Below, piece after piece: positions 11,870 through 23,325 of a stretch of 64,000 bases of DNA. The position numbers and the translations under genes are program-made. Position 1 is the first letter of the stretch. Each line of letters starts with the position of its first letter. The notes beneath the pieces are model-generated. The model did not search any database, had not been told where the DNA came from, and worked only from the letters and a program-made list of their open reading frames with translations. The DNA is from Undaria pinnatifida (Eukaryota; Sar; Phaeophyceae; Laminariales; Alariaceae): contig JABAKD010000023.1 in assembly GCA_012845835.1 (NCBI GenBank), positions 13,815,362 to 13,879,361 of the forward strand, read 5' to 3'.

Positions 11870-13343
11870 TATTATAAAAAATGAAAATACACTCCAGCTG
11901 TGAGATCGAAGATTTCGTCGAAACTCATCTTTGCAAGCTGTGTGTGCTACTCCGATCGCGCGCATTACGAGTTGTGTGTCCTCATTAAGGATATAGGTCG
12001 GCGACTCCCCTTACAACTACAGTGTAGCTATCAGGGTCAACAGGGTGATTTTAGTCAGTCTGTGCGCGGAAACTATAAAACCCGTTTCTGAAGGGGACAA
12101 AATCTGACAGCTGTGGAGGGAAATGTATCCTTTTATCGAGTGAATCTTGTAAGTCGAATAACCGGTGAGGGGGAGGGGCGGAGTTTTGAAGGACGTGGGG
12201 GCCTGGTTTTGATCAAAAGCGAGCGGGTTTGGAGGGGGGGGGGGGGGGGGGGGAATTTGTGCATGTAAGTTATAATCCTTTCAAGGGGATAAATCTGACG
12301 GTTTTGGCACCAGTTTATTATTGAGGGGGGGGGGGGGTGGGGCGGGGGGGGGGGGGGGGGGGGGCAGCTCAATATGTGCGTGGAAACTATACATTATTTT
12401 GAGGGGATATATGTGACGGTTTTGGAAATGATGCATCAGTTTATCATTTATATCCTGGTGTAAGTCGTACAATCAGTGAGTAGAGAGAGGGTGGAGTGTT
12501 CGAGGGGGTGGGGTTGGGATGGGTTGGGGAGGGGGAAGGTGGGGGGTGGGGGCGGAGGGGGCGGGGGAGGGGGCGGGGGGGGGGGGGGGGGGAAGGAAGG
12601 GTTTTAGGTGAGGGTTTGTTATACGTGTGGTGCTAGGTCTAGGCGATGGTGTTGGGGATGGGGAAGAAGGGGGTGTTCGGGGCGGGGGGGGGGGGGGGAA
12701 GCAGCGGCATGGATGGCTCTCGAAAGATAATGAGGTCATATCCTGTGCGTGAAGTGTTTATTAATCTGGCGGATTTCGATATTTGGTGGGGCGTTTGAGT
12801 AAGGGAGAGCGAGAGGGGGGGGGCGGGGGCGGAGAGACTTTTTTTAGCAGGTTTAGGTCACAAATAATATTTAAATACACTTCGGCTGTGAGATCAAAGA
12901 TATGTAGGGGCTTGTTTCACGCGTGGTGCTAGGCCTAGGCGATCGTGCGGGTGGTTGGAAAAGAGGGAGCGTTGAAGGGGGGGGGGTCGGGGGGAAAAGA
13001 ATTGAGAACTACGTCATGGATGGTCAGAAAGATAATGACGTGATATCAACTGCGTATAGGTGTTTATTACTCTGGCCGATTTCGATTGTGAGTGGGGCGT
13101 TTGGACAAACTAGGCGGAAGGGGGGGGAGATCGGGGGACGGGGGGGGGGGACGGGGGGGACGGGGGGGGGGGGGGGGGGGTTTCATGAACAAGAGGGGTC
13201 AGGGGAGGGGGAGGGGACGGGGGGGGGGGCGGGGGGCGGGACATTTCAATATGTGCGCGGAAACTATAAATCCTCAAAGGGGACAAACCTGTCGATTGAA
13301 GCAATGAGACATCCCTTTATATCATCTGGCTTTATATATGCTG
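11870..13343 (+). repeat. G-tract repeat family, near full-length copy
   Basis: The most complete plus copy. It starts at TTATAAAAAATGAAAATACA and ends at ATCCCTTTATATCATCTGGC, and the same two ends bound the minus copy 36430-38095. In order it has the head, three GGAAACTATA modules each followed by a G-tract, a CTAGGTCTAGGCGAT module, an ATAATGAGGTCATATCCTG/GTGTTTATTAATCTGG module, an internal TACACTTCGGCTGTGAGATC (a diverged echo of the head), a second round of these modules, and a last GCGCGGAAACTATAAATCC module. No coding capacity is seen, and the many proline- or glycine-rich frames are translations of the G/C runs. Confidence 0.9.
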
Positions 13344-13815
13344 TATTGCGCTTATGGTGGATATTGTCGTAAGCCGGTCTGTCTGATGGTGAGGTGTCCT
13401 CCGGGCAAGAAAACCCGTCGTGATTAAACCGACGAGGGCTTCTGGTACTGCTATGCTAGCTGATCGCGAAATGGAGTACTTGGTAGTTTTCGTGCGGAGA
13501 TGTCCCGGAAGGAAAGATTTAGTTGATCAACACAGCCCGTCTCGTACTGTACAGTAAGACATGGTCGGTTCCGTTTCTTACTCGAGCATCATCTGTGCAA
13601 TTTTGTTCTTGATGTAGACTAACCTGTGTACAGCCCATACTCTCCCGCTTGTGCTGAGGGGCGTTTTTCTTGATCGACCAAAATGAGTACGTCACCTGGC
13701 TCTTAAAAACACTGAGGTCACGCTGAACAGTTCTCTATCGCTCTTCACTGGTTGTAGGCACTCCAGTTTTCGAGCTCGGAAATATGGTATTATGATCGAT
13801 GCGGTGTAGCGCAGT
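13344..13815. other. No gene recognised
   Basis: I see no domain, repeat or structure I can support. It lies just beyond the minisatellite, where more of the Ty3/gypsy fossil could have decayed past recognition. Confidence 0.35.
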
Positions 13816-13817
13816 TC

Positions 13818-14488
13818 GTAAGTTGATACTATGTTGATACTAAGTTGATACTAAGTTGATACTAAGTTGATACTATGTTGATACTAAGTTGATACTAAGT
13901 TGATACTAAGTTGATACTAAGTTGATACCAAGTTGATACTAAGTTGATACTAAGTTGATACCAAGTTGATACCAAGTTGATACCAAGTTGATACTAAGTT
14001 GATACTAAGTTGATACCAAGTTGATACTAAGTTGATACTAAGTTGATACTAAGTTGATACTAAGTTGATACTAAGTTGACACTAAGTTGATACTAAGTTG
14101 ATACTAAGTTGATACTAAGTTGATACTAAGTTGATACCAAGTTGATACCAAGTTGATACTAAGTTGATACTAAGTTGATACCAAGTTGATACTAAGTTGA
14201 TACTAAGTTGATACTAAGTTGATACTAAGTTGATACTAAGTTGACACTAAGTTGATACTAAGTTGATACTAAGTTGATACCAAGTTGATACTAAGTTGAT
14301 ACTAAGTTGATACCAAGTTGATACCAAGTTGATACCAAGTTGATACCAAGTTGATACTAAGTTGATACTAAGTTGATACTAAGTTGATACTAAGTTGGTA
14401 CCAAGTTGATACCAAGTTGATACTAAGTTGATACTAAGTTGATACTAAGTTGATACTATTAATAAGTTGATACTATTAATAAGTTGAT
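13818..14488. repeat. 11-bp minisatellite, AAGTTGATACT unit
   Basis: About 60 head-to-tail copies of AAGTTGATACT with a few recurring variants (ATACC, GACACT, an ATG for AAG). Longer blocks of the same variant order recur, for example the GACACT variant near 14080 and 14245 in similar contexts. This suggests growth by duplication of multi-unit blocks. The last units carry an inserted ATTAAT. Confidence 0.97.
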
Positions 14489-15210
14489 ACCATCTGGTTC
14501 GTTCCGGCGGATGGGTCCGAGCGACGGCTTAGTGTTTCCCTGCTGATTGCCCAAAGGCAAACTTTCGTGACAGCGTGTGCGGTACGACGCGACTTTGTCC
14601 TGGCGTGTCGTGCTGTTGTACGGTGTTTTTCCTGAATGAAGTCACAGGATTGTAGTGTGGTCGGCGAACGTGTGAACTTGTTTGATATTGCCTGTATTAA
14701 GTAAAGATATCCCAGGGCCGCATGATCTGTGACCGAGACAAAATAACATCGTGCGGATGGATAGCGCCGCCTGTGTTGTATAGCCAGCACTACCGCGTAA
14801 TAATATTTTTACGTAGCAGAGTAGACCAGTGGCTTTGTCTATCGTTGAACTGTTGAGTATAGTATGCTTCTTTAAAAGTGGTCGCGTTTGTGTTGTGGGG
14901 GGAATGCTTACGCGCCCGCTTCGCGTGCGTCAACATGCACACAAACTAATCAGAAAAATCATCGAATTGCAGCAAGGGCTACTGGGTGAGTAAATGTTTC
15001 ACTTTCGCGTACGCTAGGAGGTGATCATGCTTCGGGCCCCAACCTTGAGCAACGCCCAAGATGGTCTCAGTTTTTGGGAGGGCCACCAGAGGTTCTATGG
15101 CGTCGGCCAAGTTGGGTATGAGCTCGCGCACAAACTGTACCATGCCTAGTTCTGACCGCAGCTGCTCAATGTAGAGGGACGCATGCTACGATAGAGGTAG
15201 CTCTTTTCGT

Positions 15211-15477
15211 GTGAGTGTGAGTGTGTGAGTGTGAGTGTTGGAGTGTGAGTGTGTGAGAGTGAGTGTTTGAGTGTGAGTGTGAGTGTGAGTGTGAGTGAGT
15301 GTGAGTGTGAATGTGAGTGTGAGTGTGTGTGTGAGTGTGAGTGTGAGTGTGAGTGTGAGTGTGAATGTGAGTGTGAGTGAGTGTGAGTGTGAGTGTGTGA
15401 GTGCGACTGTTTGAGTGTGAGTGCGAGTGTTTGAGTGTGAGTGTGAGTGTGTGAGTGTGAGTGTTTGAGTGTGAGTT
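15211..15477. repeat. (GTGAGT)n-type microsatellite
   Basis: About 265 bp of GTGAGT/GTGTGA units with a few GTTTGA, GCGAGT and GAATGT variants. It is open in several minus frames (Thr/His/Ser/Leu-rich translations), which are not genes. It lies inside the Ty3/gypsy fossil. Confidence 0.95.
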
Positions 15478-15565
15478 TTCTTCGACGGGGGGGTCCTTAA
15501 TAACCCAAAATTGTCGGAAAATAAAAAAATAGATAACACGCCACCCTTTTTGCATGATTTTCGTT

Positions 15566-15731
15566 GTGCACCTACCTAGGCGATGGGATTTTGCATCCAT
15601 CCGGTAGTAGTAGTGGTTCTATTTTTATCCAAAACGGCTTTTGCCTTAGAGGGGTCTTGAGCTCCCAAATTGAGGAAACCTCAGTAAAAAACAACAATGG
15701 TTGTGGTGCACCTCTGTCATATCACGCGTCT
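15566..15731 (-). mobile_element. Small MITE-like repeat with GTGCACC ends, copy 1
   Basis: About 165 bp bounded by GTGCACCTACCTAGGC at one side and GGTGCACCTCTGTC at the other. It has the internal block GAGCTCCCAAATTGAGG and a poly-T/A-rich arm. Two related copies in the opposite orientation occur at 19936 and 57799. It sits inside the Ty3/gypsy fossil. Confidence 0.6.
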
Positions 15732-16306
15732 TACACCTCTCTCTGTCGTAGCGTGGTATGCGATCTTCACCGATCCGAATTCCGTCGGCGTTAAGTACGT
15801 GCGGCAATTATATTCGAGGTCCAAACTTGACTTTCAGTGCTTTCAGAGTGAGACCGGCTGCTTGTAATGCCTTGAAAATTTTTCCGAGCAGTGATAAGAG
15901 TCCAACCCAAGCCGCTGAACGACGACAGTCGTCCGTATACCAAGAGGCCACTTCTCGGACAAAAGTTTGCGAAGAATAATAAATCTACGCGTAATATCAG
16001 AACTCGCTCCTTGGCTATGGTATCCCTAAGGGCAGTCGTTGAAAATCGCACTTACTTCCCGTTCTGCGTGACAACAGCAGTCTTATCCTTGTCCCTGGCT
16101 ACCGCTGATACTTGGTGATATGCGCTTCGCAAGTCGCACAGGGTTATATACATGACCCTCCCACCGAATAGAGATGACCAGCTAAGCCTACTGCTTGTAG
16201 GCATAGATAGGCCCAACACTTTTTGATCGAATATTAGTTGATGGTGGACCTTTACTCTATCTACCAAGAACCGTGGTGTGCCGTTCGACTTGGCGACGAT
16301 GATCAT

Positions 16307-16734
16307 TGCGGAGCGCCAGGGCCTAGGGCGTTGTTTTGATATATATTATGTTTTGTCCCGTTTTGTTCTGTTTGGTTCACGCACTTACTTGTCGATAGTC
16401 TCCTGGGCGCGCCCGTTTACACTGACTGGGGCGGAACACTACTGGTCGGTCGTTTTCATGGCTCAAGTGGGTATTCCCTTTCGGCTATTAATAATACTGT
16501 AGGGTGCGTTTACCGAGCTTTTGGGGGTGATATCGAGGACATGCTTCTTCTATTCTTGGTGCATAGGTCTAGTGCTTGCGCGCATTTACCAGGTGCGAAG
16601 GGTTAGGGTTATCAAAAAAAAATCGAAAGTGGAACACGGAAGTCATTGCCTTATCATTCCGCTGTACTTCGGCCAGTTCAGATCGCAATGGCCATCTTGT
16701 TCGCGGCTACTAAAAATCGACTAATTGGTAATGC
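16307..16734. other. No gene recognised
   Basis: The gap between the Ty3/gypsy fossil and the foldback element. It may hold more decayed element sequence, but no motif supports this. Confidence 0.35.
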
Positions 16735-18367
16735 TATTTGCGACACCAGTGTCGCAAATAAGCCTCTTAACACCACGCTGCGTTGGCGGCAGACACCCCA
16801 GATTGACTCGTAACTACCTAGGGTGTGTCGGCACGGCGTAAGGCTACCATTTACGCTATCGCGCAGCCAACACGGGGCAGTACTCGAGGAGGTATGTGGT
16901 ATCTTTGGGCAACCGAAAAATGTTCAGACCGTGTCGCAAATAAGCCCCTTATTCGCGACACCGCGCTGCGTTCGCGGCAGACAACTCAGATTGACTCCTA
17001 ATTACCAAGAGTATGTCGGCATGGCGTAAGGCTACCACTGAAGCTATCGCTCAGCCAAAACGGGCCAGTACTCGAGGAAATAGGTGGTATCTTGGTGCAA
17101 CCGAAAAAAGTCCAGATTGGTTGCGAACATAATAAGCCTTATTTACGACATCGCACGACGTTCGTCGCGCGCGCCCCGCTTAGACCAGGACTTCGACGGA
17201 ATTGTTAGCGTGAGGTGCTGCTACCAAATCGCCCGAATTCCACGAGTAGACAGCAGGCAGATGAGCACGAGAGCGCAGCCTACACATGCACAAGAGCATC
17301 GTAGCCAAAGCTTACCTAGTTTTTATGCGTCATGTACGCTGTACGAATTTTTTCCCGACACAATCGCACTTGTTGTAGCACCGGCCGCAGTACGAGTACT
17401 CAGTATCCGTAATCTAGTTTTGTCATACTTATAACACCTGGTACTATTATTAATAGGGCCTTATTAATAGGTATTTATTGGTAGGGCCATATTGTTATGG
17501 GTATTGAATCCCATCGAGAGCTGTTCTCGGTTGCTTGTGTTTTTTTTGTGAAGTCGCAGTTGTTGCAGTTGGGGCTTGCGAACGCGAGCAGTCCTATACT
17601 CCCCCGCTCCGGACGATGGGCCTACATTCGTTTCAACATACACTACTACTGTACGGAGTGCACCTATCTGAGTTTTGTCTGGGTCTTGCTGAGGTCACGC
17701 CGAGCGAATTATGCCAAGTCTTCTCGCACTGAGGGCGCGGCGTCCTTTCGTCGTCGACGCTTCCTGTAATTAATAAGGCCAATAAATAATAGTACCTGTA
17801 CCAGGTGTTATAAGTATGACAAAACTAGATTACGGATACTGAGTACTCGTACTGCTGCTGGTGCTACAACAGCTAGGTGCGATTTTGTCGGGAAAAAACT
17901 CGTACAGCGTACATGACGCATAACTAGGTAAGATTTAGCTACGATGCTCTTGTGCATGTGTAGGCTGTGCTCACGTGCTCACCTGCCTACTGTCTACTCG
18001 TGGAATTCGGGCGATTTGGTAACAGCACCTCACGCTAACAATTCCGTCGAAGTCCTGGTCTAATCGGGGCGCGCGCGACGAACGTCGCGCGATGTCGTAA
18101 ATAAGGCTTATTATGTTCGCAACCAATCTGGACTTTTTTCGGTTGCACCAAGATACCACCTATTTCCTCGAGTACTGGCCCGTTTTGGCTGAGCGATAGC
18201 TTCAGTGGTAGCCTTACGCCGTGCCGACACACCCTAGGTAGTTACGAGTCAATCTGAGTTGTCTGCCGCCAACGCAGCGCGGTGTCGCGAATAAGGGGCT
18301 TATTTGCGACACCGTGTCGCAAATAACTACCGAAGTATTAATATTTGCAACGCCGGTGTCGCAAATA
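16735..18367. mobile_element. Foldback element with long inverted arms and palindromic tips
   Basis: Two inverted arms of about 600-730 bp (16735-17468 and 17768-18367) flank a centre of about 300 bp. Both outer tips are nearly perfect palindromes of 26 bp built from TATTTGCGACAC and GTGTCGCAAATA halves. Another such palindrome lies at 18301-18325. The left arm holds two tandem versions of a roughly 180-bp block (CGGCAGACA...GTAAGGCTACCA...AGTACTCGAGGA...GGTATCTT), while the right arm has one. No transposase frame is seen in the centre, so it is non-autonomous. I could not fix a target-site duplication. It resembles foldback or Mutator-like derived elements in architecture only. Confidence 0.9.
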
Positions 18368-18549
18368 GAATTGCCCATTAATAATACTGGATCAACGCGC
18401 CCTAGCTTGCGAAGTGTTCCAATTCAAATACACGTATTGATGATGCGTGTTCGTGAGTTGGACTGTGGCCTGTTGTTTCATGAACGGCAGATCCCTGCTA
18501 AACCGTACGATCAACTACTACTGTATTTCGAAGGTTTACAGTGATTTTA

Positions 18550-18690
18550 AAAATTATAATAATGCACCCCAGCCGTGAGATCGAAGATTTTGTCGAAACC
18601 CATCTTTGCCAACTGTGTGTGATAATCCGATCGCGAGTATTACGGGTTGTGTGTCCTCATTGAGGATATAGGTCGGCGACTCCCCTTGCG
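18550..18690 (+). repeat. G-tract repeat family, partial head
   Basis: Diverged head starting at TGCACCCCAGCCGTGAGATC and running to GGTCGGCGACTCCCCTTGC, after which the match stops. Confidence 0.8.
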
Positions 18691-19935
18691 GGTATTAGGG
18701 TTACGGAGTGGTCGCAGACGAAATACCCCGGAATAGCGGTAGGGATGCAGTAATATGAGTGGTCGCAGGCAAGATTCGACGGAGTGGCTCCTTTAAACAG
18801 CGCTAGGGATACTATTTTGTCCGACCTGTTCAAGTGCCGAGCTACAGCAGCAGCAGCGGTAGCCCGCGCCAGTCCGCTGTACGCGGCCAACGGGAAACGT
18901 GGGCAATGTATTATTTGTTTTGCTGTACTGTGTGTGCTGTGCTGTGTGTGCTGTAATGTGTCGCTGGCTAGTTGAGGGGGAAAAAACATCGGAGTCACAC
19001 TCAATACTCGCTGTTTATTCGTATTAAACCCTTGCCATTATTACTTCAATGAATGTCGAATCCGAAAAAAAATCGTTTTTTGTTGCAGTGCTGCCCTGCC
19101 CTACCCGAAGCATGGTCAAGGCCAATGCCGGCGCCAATGCGGAGCCCTTGTCGTTCTTACGATGCTACGTACGCACCGTCTTCATGGGCGGCTCTCAACA
19201 TATGCTGAACGATGTAACGTAGTATGCTGAACCGAGCAACTTACTTGGACGTGCACACATTAAACAAGGATCCCTTTAAAACGTTGGGCGTGTGTGTAAG
19301 CTTGCATGTTTCTCCCCTCCTCGATTTCCTTGTGTGTGGCATTGAATGATCAAATCACCTTGATGTGGCTGAATTGCTGTATAGACGTTATCTCTATCCC
19401 ATAGTAGTGTGTGACCTCAAGAGCGTGTCGCTCTAGGAAGCAACGGTACGGACACTGGCTGTCTTGGGTGTAGAACGAACGATGGCAATAATACCAGTTT
19501 AGTGTCGCAAACACGTTGTCTAGTGTACACGTTTTAAAAGCAGCTATCCTGTTTGGCTGGCGATATTATTCGTGATATTCATAGTAGTAAATACACTGGA
19601 CTACGTGTCAAGGCTTACCAGGCATACGGCGGTATGAACTCGCCGAACATTCTTAAACCCACGTAAGTCACTGTAAACAGTCGTATTGTTGGGTGGTGCT
19701 TTGTTGAATGTTCTATACGTACAACGACCCCATCGCTGTGTGGTACTATTCCGAACGGTTATATTTTCCTGAAAGCGGCTTGCCACATGTTTGTATAGAC
19801 TAGCCAGGCATGGTTATTCTAATACACATAAACGGGCATGATGAGTGTTTGATTATTTGGCAGGTGTACCTAAATTCCTAAGGTCCTCAAGTAAGTGTTG
19901 TCTCTCGGTGATCCTTGCTAATACCCTTTTTAAGG
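18691..19935. other. No gene recognised
   Basis: Contains a short direct repeat (GAGTGGTCGCAG at 18706 and a related form near 18758), a GCAGCAGCAG run near 18850 and CTGTGTGTGCTGTG repeats near 18930. No domain is seen in any frame. Confidence 0.4.
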
Positions 19936-20085
19936 GACGCGCGCTACGATGGAGGTGCACCATTTTTTTCTGACGTTCCTCAATTTGGGAGCTTGAGACA
20001 TACATGTCTTAATCCAAAATAAAGATTTGCTGAATGATATACCTGCTTTATCGCGGATGAAAAATCCCATGGCCTAGGTGCACGA
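19936..20085 (+). mobile_element. Small MITE-like repeat, copy 2
   Basis: Starts GACGCGCGCTACGATGGAGG followed by TGCACC and ends ATGGCCTAGGTGCAC. The internal blocks TCAATTTGGGAGCTTGAGAC and CTTTATCGCGGATGAAAAAT match the copy at 57799. Confidence 0.7.
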
Positions 20086-20577
20086 CAACAATCATGCAAA
20101 ACAACGACGACGTATTTCGGACGATTTTGGGTTGAGGAACCCAGCCATTCAGAAACCATAATCTTTCCGACAAAAATTGCTTACTACCTCTATCGTATAA
20201 CGCGTCCTCAGGCGATACCACCACAATGATAATGACTCATACCAGGACTCATCCCACGATAGGGGTTGCACGCTTTGCGCCAAGAAATCACTGGGCGATT
20301 GAGTAATTTCCCGAGTACATATTGTTGTAGGACTAAGGCATACAATCTTGTTCGGGTTGTGCGAACGAATGCCTTCGAAGTCATCTTTCGGGTGAGATAT
20401 TAAGTTCCTCATGTAAGGAGCTCAGGGACTTCAGCTGCAACCCTATCGTGGGATGGCTTCGAGGGTAAATGCGGAAACCCCCCCTCAACATCATACCAAC
20501 AGACTCGAGCACCATTCGCAGTACTCCTGTTTTGGAGAAAATACAACACCACCAACATTTATTTATGTACAACAAAG
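20086..20577. other. No gene recognised
   Basis: Short frames only. AGGGGTTGCACG on one strand near 20260 and TGCAACCCCTATCG-type sequence near 20440 may form a weak inverted match. Nothing firm. Confidence 0.3.
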
Positions 20578-21478
20578 CCACGTATTTTTTACCCCCTCCA
20601 CCTCCGCCCTCCCACCCCTCCCCCCTCCCTCACCCGCCGCCTCACCAACAATATAAACCCGCCAGAGTAATAAAGACTACACGCCAGAATATATAGTTTC
20701 TCTACATTTTGTCGATGAAGCGGATCCATTTCATTCATATGGCGTTCAAGTTCTAACCCCTCCCCCCCGCCCCTCCCCCCGCACCCACGAGGCAGGTACA
20801 TAAAATAGTACCTATTGCTGTCTCTGGAATAGCCACATATGAAGCCAAAGTAACTCATTGGCGCTGTCATCCATAAGCAAGAAAGTAGGCACTACACGTG
20901 CCGAAGTCCGTCTCATGAGCGATTCTTAGAAGGATGCAGTTCATCCTTCATGCGACTCGCCGAACACCTCACGGCGCTTCGTGCTTGGTGCAAGAAATAT
21001 CCGCCTGGTTGGTTCAAACCCGACGTGTTCCGTCTTGGCATAGTAGGGATGCGAGGGTCTATGGTCATACGACTACGGCCATGCACAAACTGAGTACCCC
21101 CCTCAACCCCCGCCTTTCCTTCCCCGTCGCTGCCACTCGCCTAGACCTAGCACCACGCGTGCAGTAAGCTCCTGTTCATTTATACGACCTAAAACTGTTG
21201 AACCCCCATCCCCCCCCCCTACCTCACCACACTGCCCCTAGAAACTCCCACACCAGTATGTACATAATAATACGATGGTGCGTTCCACAGCCGTCAGAGT
21301 AGATCACCCTCAAGAACAGATATTATTGTTTCCGTGCTCAGGTTGACCTGTTAACGTTGGTAAAAGGTTCTTCTAAGGGGGGTCGCCGACCTATATCCCT
21401 AATAAGGACACACACAATACTACGCGCGATCGGAGTATCTCACACAGCTTGCAAAGATGAGATTCGACAAAGGTGTCT
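20578..21478 (-). repeat. G-tract repeat family, diverged copy
   Basis: Minus copy with several C-tracts, the CCCGCCAGAGTAATAAAGAC block, CGCCTAGACCTAGCACCACG, and a head that runs to GCAAAGATGAG and then stops short of the family terminus. It is more diverged than the 36-39 kb copies, and its C-tracts are shorter and more interrupted. Confidence 0.75.
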
Positions 21479-23325
21479 TGAAAAAGAAATTGTCTATGCT
21501 CCACTGCACAGGACAATACTCTGCGAATTAGAACACAATCACACTAAAGGCACTCTCTCAACGTTTTTTACTCGGATTGAACACAACTCAAGACCCCCCG
21601 CTCTCCGCTTCATGGGGGTGCTACGTAAAGAGGAGCTGAAGATACTCTTACGATCTGGACATGGCTGATTGTAATAGAGGGGAGCAATGAGACGGGTGAC
21701 AGAATACGTGAGCTGAGGCCGGAGGGAAAGGATGTCATGTGTAGCTGTGGCCCAACGGCTATGTGTGGCCGTGACTCGCCCTCTATCATACCGCATACAG
21801 CTAGCCCATGGGCGCGGGTCTATACGACGGCTTGTGGCACACTAGGCAGGGAGACATACACGGAACGATAGGGTAAGAAAGGAGATCGGAGGGTCGCCAT
21901 TTCGAGCATGTGTGATGGGAAAAAAAATCAGGGTCGTGCTGTGCGTGTACCGATTGGAGCCGGCTCCGAGAGCCGCGCTGAGCTGGCTTTAAGAGTCTCG
22001 AAGAGCTGTGAAGCTATCTAGAGAGAGATTGGCACTTTCCATAATGATAGTCCGTAGCGTACGTCATTATAAACGATGAAATTTCCTCTTGTACTGTATT
22101 TTCTGTTGTGGTGGTACCTCCGTACTCGTAAAGTACCATAACGTAATACTTAGAAGTACGCGTACAGAGGGCTCTGTATGTTTCGCGTTGCCGGATGGGA
22201 ACCGCAAACTATAGCATGTGTATCGTTAATCTTGTTAATGTTGTTGCCATTATGTTACTATCAGTACGACAGAGGTGCACATTTTTGTATCCCGAGCCTC
22301 TTCGCTCAACGAGGTATACACGACGAACGATGAACCTCCCCAAAACGGATTCGGCGAGAGTAAAAAACGTACCGGATCACTGCTCCCTCCCATGGTCTAG
22401 GCACACGACGACAACAAATGCCTAAAAGGAGTATAAATAGATCTCCGACGGTTTTATTAATAGGTTAAGAGCCCCGTCATCGCCAAAGCGTCTGTTCAAA
22501 ACGAAAAGTGCTATTTCTGCCGTACCACGAGAGATATTATAGCATTTTCCATATCACACTCGGTTTCTGCGTTGGGCATATACTGTACATGAACCCGCTC
22601 ATAACCTTGTGATACATCGGCGGGCTAGGATCTATGATGTATATGATCTACCAAATGTATGATCTATTCAATGTATGAATACCTCTCGGTGAATTGTGCC
22701 ATGACATGATGTGTGTGAAACTCTTTTGCATTCCGCCTTCCATGTTATTCTGAGGTTAATTTGCCGTTTGGACGGCGTTTTACCCCCCGGCGATTTTTCC
22801 ATGTCGCGTTCGCGTCCTCTCGTCCGTGTGTGCGCTATGCAGGTGACTCGTCCGTTGGACCCTCTACCAGCCGAAACCCTACCGAAGTAAAGCAAAAGCG
22901 TAAGTTGTAATAGACAACGGGATCGTTAGGTGTAGGACTAAGAATGTCGACGCGCCTTTACTATACCAGTAGTTTCGAGTTTTCCTCTACTGATTGACCA
23001 AGCAAGCTCAACTACTGTGAAGGTCTCCGCTCAGCTAAATTTTTCTGTCCTTGACACATTTTGCACGCCGGCGGCGAGCTCACGGATGCGTGAATGGCGT
23101 ACACGAACTGCTATACATTATCTGAAGAAGAGAGCCTGACATCGAACAAGCAAAGCCGTAAGTCGGCGTTGGCTACTACGGCCTTAACGCGCCCGCCTCC
23201 GTCTTATGCTGTTTCAACTTCGAATTGCTGCCAATCTCCTGTAGTGCTTAGACAGAAGAATTACGCTGCACCCTGTTGTCCCACAGCGATCGCAAGAGCC
23301 TGGTAATCGTACATCAAAGAAGAGT
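21479..23325. other. No gene recognised
   Basis: No protein domain or repeat unit is recognised. Several small direct repeats (GGCTATGTGTGGCCGTGACT region, 21725-21775) are present. The promoter of the gene at 23326 should lie at the right end, but I see no clear TATA or initiator. Confidence 0.35.

Larger units (their letters stand above)
14476..16306 (-). mobile_element. Ty3/gypsy-type pol fossil, heavily broken
   Basis: Read on the minus strand, about 16055-16306 resembles the start of a gypsy reverse transcriptase, including a LRSAYHQVSAVARDK block. About 15790-16050 resembles the following palm region, and 14476-14790 resembles RNase H, with TDHAALGYL. The order RT then RNase H fits one old element. 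The parts are separated by a GT-rich microsatellite and a small MITE-like insertion, and the 3' side abuts the 11-bp minisatellite. It is broken in many places. I see no LTRs, gag or integrase, and it looks old. Confidence 0.65.

Noticed and set aside
13818-14488. CRISPR-like appearance of regularly spaced short repeats
   Set aside because: Units are contiguous 11-mers with no spacers, in a eukaryotic context. It is a minisatellite.
15166-15600. Thr/His/Ser-rich minus frames
   Set aside because: Translation of the GTGAGT microsatellite inside a decayed element.
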